Source: CAIVAT01 sp038212325
Lineage (GTDB): Bacteria; Bacteroidota; Bacteroidia; Bacteroidales; FEN-979
Direction: 5' to 3'
Length of the DNA stretch: 64,000 bases
Assembly (NCBI GenBank): GCA_038212325.1
Contig: JBBQUQ010000004.1
Location: forward strand, 1 to 64,000
The notes under the pieces are model-generated. The model was given only the letters and a program-made list of their open reading frames with translations. It ran no database searches and had not been told where the DNA came from. Within the stretch, counting starts at the first letter, position 1. Each line of letters opens with the position of its first letter. Position numbers and translations under genes: made by a program. Below, piece after piece: positions 1 to 9,548 of this stretch.

Positions 1-1650
1 CCTGACCTCCCTAACGGTTCTAACTGTGCCTTTTACGATGAACAAGGACCCCAAGTTACTCCATACACTTATACAGACGCCACTATGAGTGGCTTAGGTT
101 TCTTAACTGTTAAATCGATACCAGCCGGTGGATCTTGGGGAACCTCTTCAACATGGAGGCTTGAAGATGGTACAACTTTTTTACCTGCTGGATTTCAACC
201 AACTGGGAATGTTCACACCATCATCACTGGCAATACAGTAAATACTACTACAGCTGCCCGGGCAAAAAATCTGACGATCAATCCTTCTGGTCAACTAACT
301 GTTAATCCAACTATTTCCTTAGAAGTTACTGGCAACATGCTCATCGAAGGCAATGCAACTGGTTCAGGGTCGTTCCTGAACAACGGTACACTTACTGTTG
401 CAGGAACCACTTCGTTTCAACGGTGGGTCACCTCGAACTGGACGACCGGGTTCCCGACGGCAAGCACGCTATGGCACTATGTGTCCTCACCGATTTCAGG
501 TGCCACCATTGGCACGTTTGTTGGCAGTTTGCTGAACAAATGGAACGAGCCCCTTGAGCAATGGGATACACTCACCATACCAGTTAGCATACCCCTAGTT
601 CCGGGCGTTGGTTATTCCCTGGCAAAGCATGCGCCCGACGGCCTTGTTACCTTTTCAGGAGGCACGCTGAACAACAATACATCCTATTCGCCAATCATTA
701 CCATTAACACCCTTGGCAGCACACATGGCTGGAACCTGATCGGGAATCCATATTCCTGCGCCATCAGTTGGAATGCCCTTACCAAATCGAACGTATTCGC
801 ATCTGTTTATACATGGAACAGTGCCAGCGGCAACTATGTTTCCTACAACGGAACAGCCGGAGCCCTTACCAATGGCATCCTCCCCGCCACGCAGTCATTT
901 TTCGTTCAGGCGCTCTCAACCACTGCCACTATCACGATTCCGGCAGCATCAAGGCAGCATTCACCAACCATGCTTTACAAGAATACTGTAGAGACCCTGC
1001 TGACGATGAATGTAAAAGGCAGCAATGGGTATGAAGATTTCGCTTTTATCCATTTCAGGCCTGAAGCCACGGTCGGATTTGATCAGGAATACGACGCCTA
1101 TAAATTATTCGGAGCAGAAACTGCCCCCCAGCTTTATTCAACTATTCCTTCTGAGAATCTAACGATCAATTCATTGCCCGGAATTGCTTCACAGCCGGTT
1201 ATTGCCATGGGATTGTCGGTCGGGATCAGCGATACCTATACGTTTACTGCATCAGACCTAGAAACCTTTGCCACAGGTTCGGATATTTTCCTGGAAGACA
1301 TTCTGTTAAACAAAGTTCAGAATCTGATTATCAACCCGGTTTACATCTTTACGGCATCGCCCGGTGATGCAGATCACAGGTTCAATATTCACTTTGCCCC
1401 CGTCGGCGTTTCCGAAAACAGTTCAACCGGGATCAAAGTATACAGCGCAGAGCGTACTGTTTATGTTAACATTCCTTCCGAAATGAAAGGCAACATCGTT
1501 GTTTACAACATGCTTGGCATTGAAATCACCAGGTCAGCCATTCAGGCCTATGCACTTAACAAAATCAATCTGGATGTGCCTACAGGCTTTTATCTTGTTA
1601 AAGTAGATGGAGATTCCAGCGCAACAACAGGAAAGGTATTTATCAGGTAA
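1..1650 (+). CDS. Secreted surface protein, T9SS type A sorting domain (5' partial)
   Basis: The reading frame is open from base 1, so the gene begins before the window and the 549 residues seen are only its C-terminal part. An ATG at 85 lies within continuous coding sequence and is not a likely start. The visible part is rich in Thr, Ser, Asn and Gly and predicted beta-structure, with the WNLIGNPYS motif common in large Bacteroidota surface proteins. The last 75 or so residues form a T9SS type A C-terminal domain, with VYNMLGIEI and GFYLVKVDG near a terminal KVFIR. By family knowledge such a protein crosses the outer membrane through the PorT/GldKLMN-type system and is attached to the surface or released. 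Its substrate or adhesin role cannot be told from this fragment. Confidence 0.85.
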   Translation, partial: PDLPNGSNCAFYDEQGPQVTPYTYTDATMSGLGFLTVKSIPAGGSWGTSSTWRLEDGTTFLPAGFQPTGNVHTIITGNTVNTTTAARAKNLTINPSGQLTVNPTISLEVTGNMLIEGNATGSGSFLNNGTLTVAGTTSFQRWVTSNWTTGFPTASTLWHYVSSPISGATIGTFVGSLLNKWNEPLEQWDTLTIPVSIPLVPGVGYSLAKHAPDGLVTFSGGTLNNNTSYSPIITINTLGSTHGWNLIGNPYSCAISWNALTKSNVFASVYTWNSASGNYVSYNGTAGALTNGILPATQSFFVQALSTTATITIPAASRQHSPTMLYKNTVETLLTMNVKGSNGYEDFAFIHFRPEATVGFDQEYDAYKLFGAETAPQLYSTIPSENLTINSLPGIASQPVIAMGLSVGISDTYTFTASDLETFATGSDIFLEDILLNKVQNLIINPVYIFTASPGDADHRFNIHFAPVGVSENSSTGIKVYSAERTVYVNIPSEMKGNIVVYNMLGIEITRSAIQAYALNKINLDVPTGFYLVKVDGDSSATTGKVFIR

Positions 1651-1706
1651 TGTTCTGATAAGGCAAGGATAGTTAAACTTATACGAAAAATATAAAAATC
1701 ACACAT

Positions 1707-1955
1707 ATGAAAAAGATCAAATTGGTTTTTGTTTTACTTGCAATCTGCGCTTTGCCATTCATCTCCTTGTCAGATCCTCCAGGCCCTCCGGGCAGCGGTG
1801 GACAGGCAGGTAATGGAGGCGGCGTAACCCCGGTCGGTGCGCCGATTGACGGAGGTTTGGGCATACTACTGGCCCTTGGCTTGGGTTACGGCGGGAAAAA
1901 GCTTTACAATGCCCGCAAGGCAAAGCATGAGCAGGTTGCCGACTCACAGGAATAA
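1707..1955 (+). CDS. Small PID-CTERM-like sorted protein
   Basis: This 82-residue protein has an N-terminal signal peptide (KKIKLVFVLLAICALPF), then a Pro/Gly-rich linker (PPGPPGSGGQ...). Next comes a short hydrophobic segment introduced by PIDGG (PIDGGLGILLALGLGYGG) and a basic tail with KKLYNARKAK. That order matches the PID-CTERM sorting signals of Bacteroidota, tiny proteins consisting of almost nothing but signal peptide and sorting segment. It starts 56 bp after the T9SS surface protein on the same strand, and a strong hairpin follows at 2025. Function is unknown. The family assignment is from motif recognition only. Confidence 0.75.
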   Translation: MKKIKLVFVLLAICALPFISLSDPPGPPGSGGQAGNGGGVTPVGAPIDGGLGILLALGLGYGGKKLYNARKAKHEQVADSQE

Positions 1956-2024
1956 TCTTACGTTATAGCATCGATTTGGCATGCTTATTGCTATTGATGC
2001 ATCTTATTGAGTTAATACAAATCT

Positions 2025-2061
2025 CATTGACCTTATTGTAATAAATACAATAAGGTCAATG
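2025..2061. terminator. Perfect 16-bp inverted repeat, possible terminator
   Basis: Arms CATTGACCTTATTGTA (2025-2040) and TACAATAAGGTCAATG (2046-2061) are perfectly complementary, separated by a 5-nt ATAAA loop. The hairpin lies 70 bp after the PID-CTERM-like gene and 60 bp before the PepSY-like gene. There is no T-tract after it, so intrinsic termination is plausible but not certain. It could equally be an operator or an mRNA-stabilising hairpin. Confidence 0.5.
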
Positions 2062-2121
2062 CATAAATAAACCATCATAATCTATTCAGCATATTTTTAA
2101 CACAACCAAACATTTTTAATC

Positions 2122-2553
2122 ATGAGAAAATTCATTTTATTGTTTGCCTTCGGGCTTATCGGCGTATTTGGTTATTCACAGGCATTGAAACCAGACCAGG
2201 TACCCCAATTGATCAAAGACAGAGTCCAGTTTAAGTTTCCGCAGGCTATGGATGTTCCTGTTACCTGGAGCAAGGAAAAAGGCGACTACAAGGCAAGTCT
2301 CACCATCATGGATTCACCTGCCTGGATCGTGGTTGACACCCTTGGAAAAATTAAACGTGTTGAGCGGAGAATTCATGAGTCGTACCTGCCTGAGAAAGCA
2401 AAAAAATACATGAAATCGCTTGATCCAAATTACACGGTTATTTCTGTGACTCAAATTACCGACCATAAGGAGAAGGTTACCTATAATACGGTGGCCAAGA
2501 TCAAGACCGATTTTATATTTGACGGCAAAGGGGATGTTGCAGGGAAAAAATAA
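2122..2553 (+). CDS. PepSY-like periplasmic protein
   Basis: This 143-residue protein carries a clear Sec signal peptide (MRKFILLFAFGLIGVFGYSQA). The mature part has the alpha/beta pattern of the small PepSY-like proteins (BLIP-fold relatives) that Bacteroidota encode in large numbers: VPQLIKDRVQFKFP followed by a WSKEKGDYKASL strand and a final FIFDGKGDV segment. It is monocistronic by position, after the 2025 hairpin and convergent with the membrane protein gene ending at 2575. No catalytic residues are evident and the role is unknown. It is probably periplasmic. Confidence 0.7.
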   Translation: MRKFILLFAFGLIGVFGYSQALKPDQVPQLIKDRVQFKFPQAMDVPVTWSKEKGDYKASLTIMDSPAWIVVDTLGKIKRVERRIHESYLPEKAKKYMKSLDPNYTVISVTQITDHKEKVTYNTVAKIKTDFIFDGKGDVAGKK

Positions 2554-2574
2554 TTAACATTCCCCTGGTTTCAT

Positions 2575-4350
2575 TCAAGGGCTGATCAGGTTTTCTTTAC
2601 CTCCGTACTTAGTGTATTCACGGGCGTACCAGTTTGCCGAATCAGCCTTTTTTGCGTCATGTCGATAATAGAGACAAAGGCTGCGGTATGCTCTTGCAAG
2701 GTCGGGCTTTAACCGGATGGCGCGAAGCCACATGGAAGCAGCCTTTTCCTTTTCACCACTGTTCACCAGGTAGATCCCGAGGTTGTAAGCGGCATCAGCA
2801 TTTGCCGGATCGTTGTTTACGGCCTCCTGGCAGCGTTTTACAGCATTGGTATAATCGCCTTTCTGAAAATAATCGGCACTGGATTCAAGGCACAGCGCAA
2901 TGAAATTCGCTCGTCCTTCCGGATCGCCGTATCCTTGCTGAAAAGCCATCGAAAAGTACCGGTATGCAGTTTCATAGTCCTTTTTATCGGCAAAACTGAT
3001 CATGCCAAGCTGATACTTGAATTCAGGGTATGATTTGAGCCTTTCGGCTTCAAGCAAGTATTGCTCGTAGCGAACGTTGTCTTTTTGTTTGAAGTAGTAC
3101 CTCCCCATATAGTATTGAAACCATGATTTATCCGGCATATACCTGATGGCCGATCCCCAGTAATTCACCCCATTCTCATACCTGGTTTGCTGGGAAAACG
3201 CGAAGATTGACAGCAGGACCATGAGGCCCCCAAGGATGAAACTGTAAGGCCGCTTTGCAAGTTGAAACCATTTCTCGGGGCAGGCGGCAAGAAGCATGAT
3301 CACAAACCCGATCGCCGGAAGGTAGGTGCGGTGGAGCAGGTATTCGAAATTGTCGTCGGCTGATACCAGCCGTACGAACATGTTGGGCAGGCAGAAACCA
3401 ATGAACCAGGCTGCGCCCAACAAAATCAGCGGAAGGGATTTCTGCTGTTTCTTCACAACCATAAATCCCAGGATCAACAGCATGGCAACGACGCCTGCCA
3501 GGGTATATGCCGGTGTAAAAACAGGGGTGACCGGCAGATTAAACGGAAAGAAAAACCGGGATACGACTTCCGGGATAAAAGGAAGGTTCTTCAGCATCGC
3601 ATGAAGGCCCAATTGGTTATCGCTGCGGTGATCAATGGAAATCAACCTGAGGTAATACCAGGAGGCCATCACCAATACCCATGCCCCAACTAACTTCATG
3701 GCTCGTCCATCCAGGAATCTCTCTTTTTTCAGCAATAGGTACAGCACGAACAGGATTGGGAAGAACACCCCTGATTCTTTGGAGAAAACTGCTCCGGCAA
3801 GACACGCCACATGCATGATTAGAACATGGATCTTCTTATCCCTGAGGAACAGGATAAAGAGGGAAAACGAAAGCGTTCCGAACAACGTGACCAGCAAATC
3901 GCCCCTCGCGGGTATCCAGAGCACTGCCTGTCCCATCATCGGATGAACCGAGAACATGAGCGTAGCAACCAGCGCTTTCGGCTTGGTGAAACCCAGCAGT
4001 CCGAGCAACCATAGCAAGCTGATACAGGTCAGAACATGGATGATGATATTCCCTGCGTGGTATACTGCCGGATTCTTTCCTCCGATCGCAGCTTCCAGCA
4101 TCATCGATACCGTTTGCAATGGACGGTAATAAGGGCTAAGGCTGGCAAAAAACGCATCGCTGCGAAACGCACGGCCCAGGTTCGAAAGGTCGCTTATTTT
4201 TTCATAGTTGCTCAGCACCAGGATATCGTCATCGAAATAGACAAATCCAAGCCGAAGGGCTGAAACGTACAACAGTAATGGGATGACGATGACAAGCAAG
4301 GCGGAGTAGCGGTAAAAATCGGCTTCTTTTATTGGAGTATTTGCTTTCAC
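2575..4350 (-). CDS. TMTC-like GT-C membrane protein with TPR repeats
   Basis: The 591-residue protein has about 10 hydrophobic helices over residues 15-400 and a TPR-containing C-terminal third (pattern ADAAYNLGIYLVNSGE). The first extracytoplasmic loop carries an acidic YFDDD motif, and a later loop has SVHPMMGQAVLW and a nearby ARGDLL. These correspond to the WDD and HPxHxExVAW-RKDLL motifs of the TMTC/O-mannosyltransferase-like GT-C family, so a lipid-linked sugar transfer role is inferred. It is divergent from the paralogue at 4425, and only 74 bp separate the two starts. The acceptor is unknown. Confidence 0.7.
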   Translation of the reverse strand: MKANTPIKEADFYRYSALLVIVIPLLLYVSALRLGFVYFDDDILVLSNYEKISDLSNLGRAFRSDAFFASLSPYYRPLQTVSMMLEAAIGGKNPAVYHAGNIIIHVLTCISLLWLLGLLGFTKPKALVATLMFSVHPMMGQAVLWIPARGDLLVTLFGTLSFSLFILFLRDKKIHVLIMHVACLAGAVFSKESGVFFPILFVLYLLLKKERFLDGRAMKLVGAWVLVMASWYYLRLISIDHRSDNQLGLHAMLKNLPFIPEVVSRFFFPFNLPVTPVFTPAYTLAGVVAMLLILGFMVVKKQQKSLPLILLGAAWFIGFCLPNMFVRLVSADDNFEYLLHRTYLPAIGFVIMLLAACPEKWFQLAKRPYSFILGGLMVLLSIFAFSQQTRYENGVNYWGSAIRYMPDKSWFQYYMGRYYFKQKDNVRYEQYLLEAERLKSYPEFKYQLGMISFADKKDYETAYRYFSMAFQQGYGDPEGRANFIALCLESSADYFQKGDYTNAVKRCQEAVNNDPANADAAYNLGIYLVNSGEKEKAASMWLRAIRLKPDLARAYRSLCLYYRHDAKKADSANWYAREYTKYGGKENLISP

Positions 4351-4424
4351 AAGGATCGATATATGAAAAGTTAAAGGTAGAAATATTTATCATTCGGGAC
4401 AAAATTCGTAATTTCGCCTTTCAT

Positions 4425-7004
4425 ATGGCACTCATAAAAAAAGACAACTCCTTATCAGTTTTCGGATTTCCTGCTTTCTGGATGGCCCTTATTGCCATCG
4501 CCACCTTTGTGGCCTACCTTCCGGCTTTAAGGGGGAATTTCACGAGTTGGGACGACATGGTCTATGTTGTTGAAAATCCATACATCAAGTCCCTTTCGGC
4601 AAAAAACATCGCCGAAATCTTCTCCACCAATTTCATGGGGAATTATCACCCCCTGTCGATGTTGTCGCTTTCAATTGATTACCAGATAAATAAATTTGAC
4701 CCATTTGTCTTTCACCTCAACAATATCCTTATACACATTGTAAATTCCATTCTGGTGCTGCTGGTAATTAAACAGCTTACCGGGAAGTTGCAGGTCGCTG
4801 TAATTGCTGCGTTGCTATTTGGCGTGCATGCACTACACGTGGAGTCGGTGGCCTGGATTTCGGAAAGGAAAGATGTGCTGTACACCTGTTTTTACCTGTT
4901 ATCGATATATAGCTATCTGCGTTATTTTCCGAAAAAAGACTACAAGTGGTTTGGCTTAAGCCTCCTTTTCTTTCTGCTTTCATGTTTGTCGAAGGGACAG
5001 GCTGTGACCCTTGCTGTCACACTTTTCCTGGTTGATATTTTCGCCGGCAGGAAGTGGACTGAGATTAAAATTCTGTTGGAAAAGGTCCCTTTTCTCATCC
5101 TGGCCCTGATATTTGGCATAGTTGCATTCGGGGCACAGCAGGGGGCTGATGCGACCATCATGGCTAACTTCCCTGTTCAGCAGCGTGTTGCTTTTGCGTC
5201 ATATGGCTTAATCATGTATATCCTGAAACTGATATACCCTTTCGCACTGTCGGTGTACTATCCTTACCCGATACTTGGAAATACAGGCGAAGTTCCCTTG
5301 TTATTCTGGCTCTGCATCATTCCGGCCATTGCTTTTATCGTTCTTGTGTTCCTGGCGTGGAAGCGTTCAAAACCGTTATTTTTCGGGACAGCTTTCTTTC
5401 TTTTAAATATAGTCTTGCTGCTGCAACTGTTACCAGTGGGGCGGGCTATTATGGCCGACCGGTATGCTTACATCCCTTCCATCGGCTACTGTTTTCTTGT
5501 CGGGGTTTACATCTCCGACCGGAGGTATATCAAGTTGGATAAGGTTGCCTGGGGAATTGTATCACTTTATGCTGCCTTGCTTATGTTCCTTACATTCCAG
5601 CAAAGCAAGATATGGCTTAACTCCCAAACGTTATGGAGTGACGCCATCGCAAAAAACCGCAATGTTCCGGTTGCCTGGTACAACCTGGGAAATACCCATA
5701 TGGATTCTGCCAATTATAAAGCGGCGATATCCGAATACACTGAATGCCTCAAACTTCAGCCCGATTTTTGGAAAGCATATATAAACCGGGGGAATGCCAA
5801 AAGCAAAACAAACGATTTTATCGGGGCGATCGCTGATTTTGATGCCATGCTCAGGATTGATTCAACCTCGGCAACTGCTTATATCAACCGTGCCCTTGCA
5901 CGCAGGATGCTTCAGGATTACCCTAATGCGCTAAAGGATTATAATATTGCGGTGCGATTGAAGCCTGATCAGATGGAACTCTTCGCTGCCCGGGCAAACC
6001 TGAAGCTTGACATGAAAGATTATGAAGGTGCCATCCGTGATTTTGACGAGGCGATTAAAATAAATCCGAAGGCCCCTGCAGTTTACACCAACCGGGCAAT
6101 CGTCAAGAAAGCCGGGAATGATCTGTCCGGAGCACTTGCAGATTATAACACAGCCATTGAGCTTGACCCCAACAACAGCGAGTTTTACAATAACAGGGGC
6201 AACCTGAAATTTCAATTGAACGATTTCAAGGGAGCCATTGATGATTATTCGGCAAGTATCCGCCTGTCGCCAAAGGATTACCTTGGATATAAGAACCGGG
6301 CAGCCGTCAGATTATCCCTGAAACAATATGATGAGGCCCTGGCCGATCTTAAGGCTGGCATCAGGCTGAACGCGAAATCGGGCGAACTATTTTACACGAT
6401 GGCCATGGTGAAAAAGGCGATGAATGATCTGCCCGGGGCCAAAGCCGATTACAAGACAGCGGTAGCGTTGGATCCGGGCTATTCTTCGGCGGGCTACATG
6501 AAGAGCATCGGCATTTCAAGCAATGAAATGCCAGGGCTTCAGCCTTCCCAGTTAAACGAGCAGGGGCTGGTGATGGAATCACAAGGCAAGCTGCAGGAGG
6601 CTGCTGATTTTTACAAAAAAGCGCTGACGCTTAAGCCGGATTTTGCAGAAGCCTGGTTTAACCTTGGAAACGTGTATGGCAAGACAAATCGTTTCAGCGA
6701 AGCCATGAATTGCCTGAACAATGCCATCAAACATAAGCGTGATTATGTGCAGGCGCTGTCAAGCCGGGGTATCGCGTTTGCCAGCATGGGGAAAACCGCC
6801 GAGGCGATCAGCGACCTTTCGGCGGCAATCAAGGAGAACCCCGAATACGCCGTTGCTTACTTTAACCGCGCTCTGGTGTATCTCAATACCGGCAAAAAGG
6901 ATCTTGCCTGCGTTGACCTGCAAAAGGCTGTCAAACTGGGATATAATGCAGCGTACCCGATCTTTCAGAAGGAGTGCCAGGGCAAACAGGCCATGAAATT
7001 GTGA
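4425..7004 (+). CDS. TMTC-like GT-C membrane protein with long TPR array
   Basis: I start this gene at ATG 4425 (859 aa). An in-frame ATG at 4332 would overlap the divergent gene, while TAATTTCG at 4409-4416 resembles a Bacteroidota -7 box just before 4425. Residues 10-420 are multipass membrane with the family motifs WDDMVYV, YHPLS, HALHVESVAW and ERKDVLY. The rest contains at least nine TPR units (e.g. AWYNLGNTHMDSANYKAAI and AVYTNRAIVKKAGNDLSGA). The fold is that of GT-C protein O-mannosyltransferase-like enzymes with a TPR domain for target binding. The stop at 7002-7004 lies inside an 8-bp repeat array and is 1 bp before the YfhO gene start, so co-transcription is likely. Confidence 0.8.
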   Translation: MALIKKDNSLSVFGFPAFWMALIAIATFVAYLPALRGNFTSWDDMVYVVENPYIKSLSAKNIAEIFSTNFMGNYHPLSMLSLSIDYQINKFDPFVFHLNNILIHIVNSILVLLVIKQLTGKLQVAVIAALLFGVHALHVESVAWISERKDVLYTCFYLLSIYSYLRYFPKKDYKWFGLSLLFFLLSCLSKGQAVTLAVTLFLVDIFAGRKWTEIKILLEKVPFLILALIFGIVAFGAQQGADATIMANFPVQQRVAFASYGLIMYILKLIYPFALSVYYPYPILGNTGEVPLLFWLCIIPAIAFIVLVFLAWKRSKPLFFGTAFFLLNIVLLLQLLPVGRAIMADRYAYIPSIGYCFLVGVYISDRRYIKLDKVAWGIVSLYAALLMFLTFQQSKIWLNSQTLWSDAIAKNRNVPVAWYNLGNTHMDSANYKAAISEYTECLKLQPDFWKAYINRGNAKSKTNDFIGAIADFDAMLRIDSTSATAYINRALARRMLQDYPNALKDYNIAVRLKPDQMELFAARANLKLDMKDYEGAIRDFDEAIKINPKAPAVYTNRAIVKKAGNDLSGALADYNTAIELDPNNSEFYNNRGNLKFQLNDFKGAIDDYSASIRLSPKDYLGYKNRAAVRLSLKQYDEALADLKAGIRLNAKSGELFYTMAMVKKAMNDLPGAKADYKTAVALDPGYSSAGYMKSIGISSNEMPGLQPSQLNEQGLVMESQGKLQEAADFYKKALTLKPDFAEAWFNLGNVYGKTNRFSEAMNCLNNAIKHKRDYVQALSSRGIAFASMGKTAEAISDLSAAIKENPEYAVAYFNRALVYLNTGKKDLACVDLQKAVKLGYNAAYPIFQKECQGKQAMKL

Positions 7005-7028
7005 AATGGTGAATAGCGAAATGGCGAA
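6998..7028 (+). repeat. Degenerate 8-bp repeat array (ATGGTGAA type), copy 1
   Basis: Units ATTGTGAA (6998), ATGGTGA (7006, 7 bp), ATAGCGAA (7013) and ATGGCGAA (7021) run through the junction of the TPR gene and the YfhO gene. The array supplies the stop codon of the first gene and both candidate ATG starts (7006 and 7021) of the second. Clearer copies of the same repeat lie at 21173, 36544 and 45346, all reading in the same direction. Confidence 0.7.
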
Positions 7029-9507
7029 ATCAAGTAGCGCGGAGATGAAACAAAAACCAACCAAAAAACCATCAAGCCAGCCGGTTACCAGGCCGGCCGG
7101 TAAAAAAACGGAAAACAAAACGTTCGAACGATACGCCCTTTGGATTACCCTTGGGCTGATTTCGGTTATAATCCTGGTCATTTTCTTCGATTTCATCATG
7201 GGGAACAGGTATTATTTGTTCAAGGACATCGGCAGTGATTCATTGAACGGATATTATCCTTATATTCTCAACAGTGTAAGATATCTCGGGGAAGAGGGCT
7301 TTCCCCGGTGGTCATTTGCGATGGGCATGGGACAGTCGATCTATCCCGGCAGCTTTGGGGATCCCTTTGCGTTTATCATTAACCTGATGGGTACGCAAAA
7401 GGTTGCCTACGGGATCATATTATCCGATATCAGCAAGTATATCGTAACCTGCTGGCTCTTCTTTCTCTACCTGAGGCTGCTGAACCTGAGTAAGACTTCC
7501 GCAATGATTGGTTCACTCTTATTTTCCCTGTCGGGATTCATGGTCGTAGCCGGAAGCTGGTACACTTTTTCCTTAGAGGTGGTTTACATGGCTTTTTTAT
7601 TGTTTGCTTTTGAGAAACTTTACAAACAAAACAACTGGTTTTTTTTCCCCATCGCCATTGCCCTGATCGGCATGTATGTGCCATTCAACATTTACCTGTA
7701 CGGTCTTTTCCTGATCATTTATATGATATTCCGTTTTTTAACCGATGACACTCCTCGTTTTAAAAATTTCCTTTCCCTGGTTTTGAAAATGGCGGGATTG
7801 ACCATACTCGGGCTGTTAATCGGTTCTGTCTTTTTCATTCCAAACTTACAACGTTTGATTGACAGTCCGCGGGTAACCGGAAATTCCTCGTATTTCATGA
7901 CCCTGATGAGCAAGCCGGTTTTCAGCCTGGCATCGCACGATCACTATGTCACATCCATCATGCGCGCCTTTGGAAACGATCTCATTGGTAACGGCAGCAA
8001 TTTCAAAGGATGGTACAACTACCTCGAAGCGCCATTATTTTATATCGGATTGCTCCCCTTGCTTCTGTTCACGCAAGTATTTTCCCTTATTGGCCGCAGG
8101 AAAAAAATCATCTATGCAGTTTTCCTGGTGATTTACCTGGTTCCCGTGATCTTCCCATTTTTCCGCAACGCTTTCTGGGCCTTCACCGGTGATTATTACA
8201 GGGGGTTTTCCCTCTTTTTTTCATTTATACTGCTGCTATTCAGCCTGCAGGTGATCAGCGAGCTTGACAAAGGCAAAAAGGTTAACCTGGTGATTTTGCT
8301 GATCACAACCGGTGTGTTGCTGGTGATGCTTTATTATCCTTATCAGAATATCGACCAGGTTATCAGGAAAGACCTGCAATCGGTGGTAATGATCTTTCTT
8401 TTCCTCTATGCGATTGTTCTCCTGCTGTTTAATTTTATTGAGAACAGGGCAGTGTTAAAGACAATACTGGTGCTCCTTGTATGTACAGAACTGATCTATT
8501 TTAATGGGAAAACCGTAAGGGAAAGAGATACAATCACCCGCACCGAATGGCAGCAAAAAGCCGGGTACAATGATTATACAGTTGATGCAGTATCCTGGCT
8601 CGGGGATATTGACAAGGGTTTTTTCAGGCTCAACAAGGACTACTCCTCGGGGCCTGCCATTCATCGCAGCGTGAACGATGCACTGGTGCAGGACTATTAT
8701 GGCACTCCTTGCTACAGTTCGTTCAACCAGAAATACTATATCCGGTTCCTCGAAGAGGCGGGGGTGATCGAGAAAGGCAGGGAGGACCAGTCACGCTGGG
8801 CCCGTGGATTGTCGGAGCGGCCATTGCTCCAAATCATGGGGAGTGTCAAATACAATCTCAGCACCAGGGACAGGTCCTTTTTCCAGAATATGGGGTACGA
8901 TTCCATCAACAAATTCGGAAATGTAAAATTGCTGAAGAACCGTTATTTCATGCCGCTCGGATACACATACGACCGTTACATCCCTATAAGCCTGTTCCGG
9001 AAACTATCCATGGCGCAACGTGATTTTGCATTGCTGCAAGCCTTTATTGCCGAGGAACCCATTGACCCGGCTTTTTCCGCCCTGAAGGAATTCACCATCG
9101 GCGACACCACCAAATCACTTACTTTTGAGGAGGTATCAGCAGATGTAAACGATCGAAAAGCCGACACCTTGCAAATCACCTCTTTTTCCGACAACCACAT
9201 CAGCGGAAAGATCAGCCTGAAAGAAGCCAGGGTGCTGTTCTTAAGCATCCCATATGACAAAGGGTGGAAGGGGATGATCGACAACAAACTGCAGGAGCCA
9301 TCCCTGTGCAACGCCGGGTTTCTCGGCTTTTATCTTGGCAAGGGGGATCACACCATTCAACTCGATTACGGGGTGTATCATATGGCACTCAGCGTATGGC
9401 TTTCGTTGGCCGGCATTGTGATTTTAGTTCTACTGGCTCTATACAGGTACCGGGCAACCCTGATTGGGAAGATAATAAAACCAGAAAATGTGAAACATTC
9501 TTCATAA
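7006..9507 (+). CDS. YfhO-family membrane protein
   Basis: This 833-residue protein starts with a basic, Lys/Pro/Ser-rich cytoplasmic tail of about 45 residues, followed by about 12 transmembrane helices and a soluble C-terminal region ending in a final helix near residue 805. The loop with DIGSDSLNGYYP and the FPRWSFAMGMGQSIYPG segment are typical of bacterial membrane protein YfhO, a GT-C-like family linked to cell-wall or lipoteichoic acid glycosylation in Bacillus. The soluble part has the WKGMIDNK motif usual in the family's C-terminal domain. ATG 7021 is an alternative start, because the first five residues come from the 8-bp repeat. It sits between TMTC-like genes and a nucleotide-sugar cluster, which supports a role in surface glycan assembly. 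Confidence 0.8.
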   Translation: MVNSEMAKSSSAEMKQKPTKKPSSQPVTRPAGKKTENKTFERYALWITLGLISVIILVIFFDFIMGNRYYLFKDIGSDSLNGYYPYILNSVRYLGEEGFPRWSFAMGMGQSIYPGSFGDPFAFIINLMGTQKVAYGIILSDISKYIVTCWLFFLYLRLLNLSKTSAMIGSLLFSLSGFMVVAGSWYTFSLEVVYMAFLLFAFEKLYKQNNWFFFPIAIALIGMYVPFNIYLYGLFLIIYMIFRFLTDDTPRFKNFLSLVLKMAGLTILGLLIGSVFFIPNLQRLIDSPRVTGNSSYFMTLMSKPVFSLASHDHYVTSIMRAFGNDLIGNGSNFKGWYNYLEAPLFYIGLLPLLLFTQVFSLIGRRKKIIYAVFLVIYLVPVIFPFFRNAFWAFTGDYYRGFSLFFSFILLLFSLQVISELDKGKKVNLVILLITTGVLLVMLYYPYQNIDQVIRKDLQSVVMIFLFLYAIVLLLFNFIENRAVLKTILVLLVCTELIYFNGKTVRERDTITRTEWQQKAGYNDYTVDAVSWLGDIDKGFFRLNKDYSSGPAIHRSVNDALVQDYYGTPCYSSFNQKYYIRFLEEAGVIEKGREDQSRWARGLSERPLLQIMGSVKYNLSTRDRSFFQNMGYDSINKFGNVKLLKNRYFMPLGYTYDRYIPISLFRKLSMAQRDFALLQAFIAEEPIDPAFSALKEFTIGDTTKSLTFEEVSADVNDRKADTLQITSFSDNHISGKISLKEARVLFLSIPYDKGWKGMIDNKLQEPSLCNAGFLGFYLGKGDHTIQLDYGVYHMALSVWLSLAGIVILVLLALYRYRATLIGKIIKPENVKHSS

Positions 9508-9548
9508 TTTTAAGCACGAAATAACTTATCCATTTAAAAGAAGATTTT

